Part shown: positions 63,481 through 64,000 of the stretch, piece by piece
Layout of the letters: each line of letters begins with the position of its first letter
How positions within the stretch are numbered: the first letter of the stretch is position 1
Source: Vanilla planifolia
Taxonomy: Eukaryota > Streptophyta > Magnoliopsida > Asparagales > Orchidaceae
NCBI GenBank assembly: GCA_023846275.1
Contig: CM043871.1
Span: forward strand, 27,062,569-27,126,568
DNA: 64,000 bases
Direction: 5' to 3'
The notes under the pieces: generated by a model
Told to the model about the DNA's origin: nothing
Database searches by the model: none
The model's input: only the letters and a program-made list of their open reading frames with translations
Program-made: the position numbers and the translations under genes

Positions 63481-64000
63481 TTGAGGCGACGTGTGGTGAT
63501 CGATGACGTTGCTACAGCTTAATAGTTTGGTTAAGGAATATCACTCATTAAAAATGGTTTTTTTATTCTCATAAATAATTCTGAAAATTGCATAAATTTA
63601 ATTAGTTAATTTTTAATTCTGTTACTTTAAAATTTCGGCTTGGAAAAAATATTTCACGAAACCGCGAGACAAATGTCTAAAGCCTGCGTCGTGCCATAAT
63701 TAAGACTTGCTCTCTTTCTCAACTTTTGTCTTTTATATTTGGTTCTCCCTTTTTTGCTGCCGTTTGTAGGCAGAAAAAAAAAGCAGCTCGTCTTTCTCGT
63801 CTGCTCCGGCGAAGTTCAGCTCTACATAATCGATAGATCTCGGTCCGAAGAAAGGGTACCTCATGAAATCCTAACCCGTTAGTGACCGTCTCTCTCTCGT
63901 GGTTAATTTTCTAGCTCCTTTTTGACTCTTCTTTTCTTCTAGATTCTGCAGAGAATCTGAGATAAGAAGTCTTGCTCTTTCGTCGTTGCGGATCTGGTTG
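63481..64000 (+). promoter_or_regulatory. Promoter and 5' UTR of a gene continuing past the right edge
   Basis: Two ACGT-core elements (gacgtgtgg at 63488-63496 and tgacgtt at 63504-63510), a TATA-like ttttatattt at 63731-63740, then a GC-richer pyrimidine-rich leader with gctcgtctttctcgtctgc. A short leader intron is possible (AAAGG|gtacct near 63856, ttcttctag near 63942). No coding start can be fixed inside the window, so the product is unknown. Confidence 0.5.

Overview
The window is flowering-plant nuclear DNA: AT-rich, with small exons separated by GT-AG introns, conserved plant gene families and decayed LTR retrotransposons. A monocot is my low-confidence guess from the style of the proteins; the species cannot be read from the sequence. 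Six protein-coding genes could be rebuilt exon by exon (splice phases and lengths all close), plus the promoter side of a seventh at the right edge.

Layout. 294-10024 (+): C-terminal part of the DNA-replication licensing factor CDC6, with long introns and one GC-AG intron. 10681-11568 (-): a two-exon tetraspanin, convergent with CDC6. 12680-17277 (-): mitochondrial pyruvate carrier MPC1, with a 37-nt last exon behind a 3-kb intron and a probable non-coding first exon near 19.65-19.78 kb. 20381-36234 (-): a complete ten-exon DEAD-box RNA helicase of the RH17/DDX31/Dbp7 type. 38777-40018 (-): a DIVARICATA-like two-repeat MYB of the SHAQKYF class. 52431-54714 (-): a six-exon laccase with a recognisable miR397 site. 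63.48-64.0 kb (+): promoter and 5' UTR of a gene that continues beyond the window.

The most unusual object is inside RH17. Its seventh intron is 10.2 kb and holds two degenerate Ty3/gypsy chromovirus fragments, tail to tail, forming an imperfect inverted repeat of about 8.7 kb with a spacer of only about 60 bp. The helicase reading frame is intact on both sides, so the pre-mRNA should contain a multi-kilobase foldback. The two arms carry complementary deletions (reverse transcriptase in one, RNase H in the other). One arm has a 409-bp triplication. The promoter part of the two LTRs is more alike than the coding parts.

Two gene-poor stretches (40.6-52.4 kb and 54.7-63.5 kb) hold AT-rich sequence, microsatellites, a perfect 96-bp tandem duplication, an old pair of diverged direct repeats and a small isolated GC-rich island. 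The genes are ordinary single-copy plant genes with no evident functional linkage. I found no CRISPR, operon, tRNA or rRNA gene, and no clear new biological system beyond the intronic foldback.
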